Assembly (NCBI GenBank): GCA_025458025.1
Contig: JALOTF010000015.1
Coordinates: forward strand, 1 to 39,118
Reading direction: 5' to 3'
Source of the DNA: Beijerinckiaceae bacterium
Lineage (GTDB): Bacteria > Pseudomonadota > Alphaproteobacteria > Rhizobiales > Beijerinckiaceae
Length of the DNA stretch: 39,118 nt
A model generated the notes under the pieces. The model saw nothing but the letters and a program-made list of their open reading frames with translations, searched no databases and was not told where the DNA came from. Of this stretch, positions 34,454 to 39,118 are shown one piece after another. The position numbers and the translations under genes are program-made. The number at the start of each line of letters is the position of its first letter. Position 1 is the stretch's first letter.

Positions 34454-35191
34454 ATGACCGGTGAATTGACGCTTCCCATCATTGCGCTTGCAGGCCTGCT
34501 GTCTTTCCTCAGCCCCTGCGTGCTGCCGCTTGTGCCGCCCTATCTCGCCTATATCGCAGGTACCAGCGTGAGCGAGTTATCGCAGCAGGAGCAGATCGAT
34601 TCTGCCCTGCGCCGACGCGTTCTGCTCGCGGCCTTGTTCTTCGTGCTCGGGTTTTCCAGCGTGTTCATTGCGTTGGGTGCCGGCGCTTCGCTGGTTGGCG
34701 CGATTCTCCGGGCCTACGCGCATATTCTGGCGCAGGTCGCAGGCGTGGCGATCATCGTGATGGGGCTGCATTTCCTTGGGGTGTTCCGCATTGCGTTCCT
34801 CTCGCGCGAGGCGCGGGTGCAGGTCTCGCGGCCGCCGGGCATGGGCGGCGCCTATGTCATGGGCCTCGCTTTCGCGTTTGGCTGGACACCCTGCATCGGC
34901 CCAGTTCTCGCAGGCGTGCTTGCGGTGGCGGGCAGCGAAGCCACGGTGTGGAAAGGGGCTGGGCTGCTCGCGGTCTATTCCGCCGGGCTCGGTGTGCCGT
35001 TCCTGCTCGCGGCTTTCGCGATGGGACCGTTCCTGCGCTTCCTCAAGGGGTTCCGCGCCAATCTCGGGCTGGTCGAGAAGGGGATGGGCGTGTTGCTCAT
35101 CATCACGGGTGTGCTCTTCCTCACGGGCACCATCAGCCAGTTCGGCTTCTACCTGCTGGAGGCATTCCCGGCGCTCGGCAAGCTCGGCTGA
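34454..35191 (+). CDS. ccdA: Cytochrome c biogenesis protein CcdA (DsbD-like thiol transporter)
   Basis: CcdA carries reducing equivalents across the inner membrane from thioredoxin for cytochrome c maturation and other periplasmic thiols. The 245-residue protein has six predicted spans and the two redox cysteines, Cys22 in FLSPCVLPLVPPYLAYIAG and Cys147 in FGWTPCIGPVLAG. ATG at 34454 gives a family-typical start; a GTG at 34415 would add 13 residues. No thioredoxin-like partner is next to it. Its 3' end overlaps the convergent acyltransferase gene by 43 bases. Confidence 0.92.
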   Translation: MTGELTLPIIALAGLLSFLSPCVLPLVPPYLAYIAGTSVSELSQQEQIDSALRRRVLLAALFFVLGFSSVFIALGAGASLVGAILRAYAHILAQVAGVAIIVMGLHFLGVFRIAFLSREARVQVSRPPGMGGAYVMGLAFAFGWTPCIGPVLAGVLAVAGSEATVWKGAGLLAVYSAGLGVPFLLAAFAMGPFLRFLKGFRANLGLVEKGMGVLLIITGVLFLTGTISQFGFYLLEAFPALGKLG

Positions 35192-36288
35192 AGCAGCGCG
35201 GCATTGAGTGCGCGTGTCACCGGCTTCTCGATGAGCCGGTAGGCGAGGAGAGCAGCCGCGATCGACAGCACCAGCGTCAGCGCCACCATCGGCCAGAAGC
35301 CGAAAGCCTGATGCGCGCCGGTGGCGACCCAGACCTTCCGGAGCGAGACAATCACAAACGGATGGATGAGGTAGAGCGCGTAGGAGGCATCGCCGAGATG
35401 CACCCAGAAGCGCGCGAGCGGGCCTTCCGCGCGCTGATCCGCCGCCGGCGAGAGCATAAAGGCAGCCATCAACAAAGCCGCCGGGAGCCCCCAGCAGAAG
35501 AGGCGGACCCCATCATTGGGGGTGATCCAGTTCTCCGGCTTTACCGAGGCGCCCATCGGGTCGGCAAAGAGGATTACGAAGGCCGTGACGAGCATTGCGA
35601 GTTGGGTCGGCCGCGGCAGGCGGATGCCCCGCCGATGCGCCAGCGCGATGCCCATGCCTGCCACGAATTCCAGCACGATGGGCTTCGACCAGAAGGAGAT
35701 GGGCGTCGGTAGGCCGGGCACAAGCGCGCCAAGGCTCACCAGCGCGAGGAGCGCTGCGGTAACCGCGAGCACCGCCTTTTCTCGCGGCAGGAAGAGGGCC
35801 GACGCGAAAAGCGCGTAGAAAAACATCTCGTAATTCAGCGTCCAACCCAAGGTGTAGAAGGGGCGGGGATGGCCATCGCGAAAGAGATCCAGTGGCCAGA
35901 ACACGTAGGAGGCGATGAGTTCGCCGGCGGAGAAATCTGGTCGGTTTGCCTCGCGCCCAAACTGGCTTGCGAGAATGAGATAGGCCGTCGCCAGCAGCCA
36001 GTAGAGCGGCACGATGCGGATGAGCCGGCGCAGGGCGAATTCCTTTGCAGCACCCTCGCGCCCGAAGAGCCTCTCCGAGGCATGCACCATGATGAAGCCG
36101 GAAATCACGAAGAACAGATCGACGCCCGCGCCCCAGGGCAGCGCGTGATTGCGCGCAAATTCCTGCCCCGCCCGCATCGCGCTGATCAGCGCATCATGTT
36201 GCGCATGGCCGAACACCACGGTGAGTGCTGCGACGGCGCGCAGCACCTGCAGCACGGCAATGGTCTGGGATGCAGGGGAGGTGGCCAT
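35149..36288 (-). CDS. Acyltransferase family 3 (OafA/YrhL-type) membrane protein
   Basis: The 379-residue protein has about ten membrane spans and the family's N-terminal pattern LQVLRAVAALTVVFGHAQHD with its likely catalytic His, then FFVISGFIMVHAS and RRLIRIVPLYWLLATAYLIL. The C-terminal half has GDASYALYLIHPFVIVSLRK. These enzymes O-acylate surface polysaccharides, lipid or small molecules; the acceptor here is unknown. It stands alone on this strand, divergent from the DUF1203 gene and overlapping the ccdA end. Confidence 0.88.
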   Translation of the reverse strand: MATSPASQTIAVLQVLRAVAALTVVFGHAQHDALISAMRAGQEFARNHALPWGAGVDLFFVISGFIMVHASERLFGREGAAKEFALRRLIRIVPLYWLLATAYLILASQFGREANRPDFSAGELIASYVFWPLDLFRDGHPRPFYTLGWTLNYEMFFYALFASALFLPREKAVLAVTAALLALVSLGALVPGLPTPISFWSKPIVLEFVAGMGIALAHRRGIRLPRPTQLAMLVTAFVILFADPMGASVKPENWITPNDGVRLFCWGLPAALLMAAFMLSPAADQRAEGPLARFWVHLGDASYALYLIHPFVIVSLRKVWVATGAHQAFGFWPMVALTLVLSIAAALLAYRLIEKPVTRALNAALLQPSLPSAGNASSR

Positions 36289-36423
36289 CGGGAAAAGCGC
36301 CTTTCAGCCCGCTACAATGGCATGGGAAGTTTGACAGGCCGTTGCGGTCGGCCGCCTTGAAATCGGGTGGCTGCCGGCAAGGCAAGGCGCGATATTGCGG
36401 GCTCACCTTCACAGGAGCCCCTT

Positions 36424-36939
36424 ATGAACACCCTTCACCATGCGCCCGAGCGGGCCGATGCCACCTTCGCCCTGCGCTTCGAAAGCCTGCGCCCCGAGCC
36501 TTTTGCACCCTTGTTCTTGCTGAGTGATGATGAATTGTTTGATCGCGGCATGCGCCGCGTCATCGCGAGCCCGGTGCCCGGCATCAACTATCCCTGCCGG
36601 GTCAGTCTCGATTTCCCGCAAGGCGGTGAGGAATTGCTGCTGGTGAACCATCGGCATCTCGACCGCGACACCACGCCCTATCGCGCGGAGGGGCCGGTCT
36701 TCGTGCGGCGGCTCGCGCAGGCCTATGCCCGTCTGGACGAGTTTCCGCCGATTATCCTCCAGCGCGAGATGGCGGTGCGCGCCTATGATGCCGAGGGGAT
36801 GATGATCGAGGCGGATCTTGCCGCAAAGGAAGAGCTGAAGGTGCTGACGCGGGTCTGGCTCGCGCGGGCGGATGTCGCGCATGTCGATTTCCACTCCGCG
36901 CGGCGCGGTTGCTTTTTTGCCCGCGTGCGGCGGGCCTGA
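36424..36939 (+). CDS. DUF1203-type protein of unknown function
   Basis: The 171-residue soluble protein has FALRFESLRPEPFAPLFLLS near the start, PCRVSLDFPQGGEELLLVNH in the middle, GPVFVRRL, then a tail with VDFHSARRGCFFARVRRA. I recognise this as the DUF1203 pattern, which has no assigned activity. ATG at 36424 follows AGGAGCCCCTT and gives the expected length. It is followed directly by a strong hairpin shared with the livJ-like gene. Confidence 0.78.
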   Translation: MNTLHHAPERADATFALRFESLRPEPFAPLFLLSDDELFDRGMRRVIASPVPGINYPCRVSLDFPQGGEELLLVNHRHLDRDTTPYRAEGPVFVRRLAQAYARLDEFPPIILQREMAVRAYDAEGMMIEADLAAKEELKVLTRVWLARADVAHVDFHSARRGCFFARVRRA

Positions 36940-36946
36940 AACGAAG

Positions 36947-36970
36947 AAAGCCCGCCTTGCGGCGGGCTTT
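36947..36970. terminator. Bidirectional terminator between DUF1203 gene and livJ-like gene
   Basis: AAAGCCCGCC-TTGC-GGCGGGCTTT is a ten-base-pair perfect stem with a four-base loop. The A and T ends can serve both strands. It lies just after the DUF1203 stop and 25 bases beyond the stop of the leftward binding-protein gene. Confidence 0.85.
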
Positions 36971-36994
36971 CCGAAGCTGCAATCCGCGAGCCGA

Positions 36995-38116
36995 TTACGG
37001 GTTCTGGACGTAGGTGACCTTGCCGTCCGCACCCTTCTTCCAGGTGTACATGACGTAATCCGGACGGGTGATGTCGCCCTTCTTGTCGAAGGAGAGTTCG
37101 CCGATCACGGTCTTGAACTTCTGACCGGATTTGATCTGCTCGGCGACCTTCTTCGGGTCGAGCGACTTCGCGGCTTCCGCCGCCTGCGCCATCACTTCCA
37201 CGGCTGCATAGGAGTAGAGGGTGTAGGCTTCCGGGTTGATGCCCTTGGCCTTGAACGCCGCCACGGCCTTTGCCGCTTCCGGACGGTTGCGCGGGTCCGG
37301 CGGGAAGGTCATCAGGGTGCCTTCCACGCCCGGGCCGCCAATGGTGGCGAACTCGTCCGAGGTGATGCCGTCGCCCGACATCAGCACGGCCTTCACGCCC
37401 TGGTCGCGCATCTGGCGCACGATCAGGCCGCCTTCGGTGTGCAGGCCGCCCCAGTAGACGACTTCCACGCCAGCGTTCTTCATCTTGGTGATGAGCGCCG
37501 AGAAGTCCTTCTCGCCGGTGTTCACGCCTTCATAGATGACCTCACGAACACCCTTGGCGTTCATGGCCTTCTTGGTTTCATCCGCGAGACCCTGGCCATA
37601 GGTGGTCTTGTCGTGAATGACCGCGACCTTCTTGTCCTTCAGGTTCTTCACGATGTAATCGGCGGCAACCGCGCCCTGCTGGTCATCGCGGCCGCAGGTG
37701 CGGAACACGTTCCAGAGGCCACGCTCGGTCACCTTCGGGTTCGTCGCGGACGGCGAGATCATGAGGATCCCGTTCTCGGCATAGACTTCCGAGGCCGGCA
37801 TCACCACGCCCGAGTTGAAGTGGCCGACAACGAACTTGATGCCGTCACCCACGAACTTGTTCGCAACCGACACGCCCTGCTTCGGGTCCGACACGTCGTC
37901 GCCCTTCGCCACAGGGGCAAACTTCTGGCCGAGCACGCCGCCGGCGGCGTTGATGTCGGCAACCGCCTGCTCGGTGCCGTCGGTCAGCTGCTTGCCGAAC
38001 GCCGCGTTCGGGCCGGTGATCGGGCCGGCAACGCCGATCTTGATCTGGGCCTGCGCCATCGACGACAGCGTGAGCGCTGCGGCCATGGCGACACCGGCCA
38101 ACAAAGTCTTTTTCAT
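36995..38116 (-). CDS. livJ: Branched-chain amino acid-type ABC transporter binding protein (LivJ/LivK-like)
   Basis: The 373-residue periplasmic protein captures substrate, probably branched-chain or related amino acids, for the Liv-type transporter. A signal peptide MKKTLLAGVAMAAALTLSSM ends near AQA before QIKIGVAGPITGPNAAFGKQ, the type I peripla-binding fold start. Further motifs are VVGHFNSGVVMPASEVYAEN and GLWNVFRTCGRDDQQGAVAA. ATG at 38116 with GGGAGAG upstream. It is the third visible gene of the leftward livF-DUF6867-livJ set. The strong codon bias suggests high expression. Exact ligand is not provable from sequence. Confidence 0.92.
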   Translation of the reverse strand: MKKTLLAGVAMAAALTLSSMAQAQIKIGVAGPITGPNAAFGKQLTDGTEQAVADINAAGGVLGQKFAPVAKGDDVSDPKQGVSVANKFVGDGIKFVVGHFNSGVVMPASEVYAENGILMISPSATNPKVTERGLWNVFRTCGRDDQQGAVAADYIVKNLKDKKVAVIHDKTTYGQGLADETKKAMNAKGVREVIYEGVNTGEKDFSALITKMKNAGVEVVYWGGLHTEGGLIVRQMRDQGVKAVLMSGDGITSDEFATIGGPGVEGTLMTFPPDPRNRPEAAKAVAAFKAKGINPEAYTLYSYAAVEVMAQAAEAAKSLDPKKVAEQIKSGQKFKTVIGELSFDKKGDITRPDYVMYTWKKGADGKVTYVQNP

Positions 38117-38138
38117 CAGGTCTCTCCCTGTGATTCTT

Positions 38139-38185
38139 TCACGTTGCGGGTCACACGCCACCCGCGAAGCGTTTTCAAAACGTGA
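38139..38185 (-). promoter_or_regulatory. Stem-loop structure in the livJ leader
   Basis: Two nested arms are visible: TCACGTT (38139-38145) with AACGTGA (38179-38185), and GCGGGT (38146-38151) with ACCCGC (38160-38165), with a 13-base unpaired side. It sits between the DUF6867 stop and the livJ ribosome site. Such a structure could stabilise the downstream message so that the binding protein is made in excess, or take part in attenuation. Drawn by eye only. Confidence 0.35.
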
Positions 38186-38269
38186 CCCCGGAATGGGGCC
38201 GCGCCTGATCTCATCAAAGCCGGTTTTCAGCATGCTGTCACCCGCCTTGAAGTCCCCTGAGCAGAAGCT

Positions 38270-38628
38270 TTAGGCTCCCGCCTTCCTGCGCCATGAGACG
38301 AACGAGTTCTTCTCGAAGGCGAAGCCGTATTGGCGTGCCATCTGGTTGGCGCGCTCATGCCGCCACCCGATATAGGCGGCGATGGAAATCAGAATAGTAT
38401 CAACCAGATAGTAGCGGAACGACAGAAGCGTTCCATGGAACATCGCGAAGTGGATGAAGCGCACTGCGCCACCCAGCAGCAGCATGTAGGGAACAAGAAT
38501 CCAGATCGGTTTCCACGTTTTTGCCACCGCGATGCCCGTGCGCCAGGCAGCCCAGCCGCCCATCGCCACCGTGACCAGCAGGAACAGCCAGATCGACGGT
38601 TCCTCGTAGAGAATGCCCTGAAGATCCA

Positions 38629-38629
<1 letters not shown>
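38270..38629 (-). CDS. DUF6867-type small membrane protein of the Liv operon
   Basis: The 119-residue protein has about three membrane spans (roughly 13-30, 40-62, 72-88) and ends in a basic tail with GFAFEKNSFVSWRRKAGA. I recognise it as the DUF6867 type that sits between livF and the binding-protein gene in Hyphomicrobiales; the family name is from memory. Its ATG shares one base with the livF stop (TAATG), so translation is coupled to the transporter ATPase. A role as an accessory subunit of the transporter is inferred only from that coupling. Confidence 0.72.

Positions 38630-39118
<489 letters not shown>

Overview
The window looks like a chromosomal segment of a free-living alphaproteobacterium of the order Hyphomicrobiales (Rhizobiales). 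The evidence is a flagellar cluster of alphaproteobacterial layout (flgF, fliL-fliM, a motE-like gene, flgB-flgC-fliE-fliQ-fliR-flhB) running directly into a cckA-like cell-cycle kinase gene. This is followed by recA-alaS, icd, trmJ, murI and rpsD in an order I associate with this group. The SOS box is of the alphaproteobacterial GAAC-N7-GAAC type, candidate CtrA-type motifs are present, and the coding sequence is GC-rich. I do not name a genus.

Positions 1-15335 are flagellar. The 5' end of flgF runs leftwards off the window. Rightwards from a 358-base divergent control region come fliL, fliM, a DUF6468-like gene, motE and a very large exported AMIN-like/TPR protein. fliO and fliP are on the minus strand, and fliO is divergent from flgB-flgC-fliE-fliQ-fliR-flhB-cckA. 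Together these encode the motor switch, stator accessory proteins, proximal rod and export gate, plus the phosphorelay kinase that, in relatives, feeds CtrA, an activator of flagellar promoters. Both divergent flagellar control regions carry TTAACCATG and a near-identical 14-base inverted repeat. A sigma-54-like element faces flgF.

Positions 15391-27923 are mostly housekeeping: an FkbM-type methyltransferase between cckA and recA, recA with its SOS box, alaS, a cyclic-nucleotide-gated K+ channel, a thioesterase, icd, trmJ, a Tat-exported flavin amine oxidase, murI, rpsD with a structured leader and strong terminator, and a small membrane protein.

Positions 27927-31963 are a tight leftward operon: BASS transporter, rpe, a membrane protein, purB and an RBBP9-like hydrolase. 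Positions 32086-36939 hold single metabolic or envelope genes: a DadA-like oxidoreductase, a P1-family peptidase, ccdA, an acyltransferase and a DUF1203 protein. The right end is a branched-chain amino acid (Liv-type) ABC transporter operon running leftwards: livF (cut by the window edge), DUF6867 and a livJ-like binding protein.

I see no prophage, insertion sequence, CRISPR array, rRNA or intact tRNA. The least explained content is the motor-accessory block (DUF6468, MotE, AMIN/TPR giant), the shared control motifs, the extended proline-rich FliO and the structured rpsD leader.
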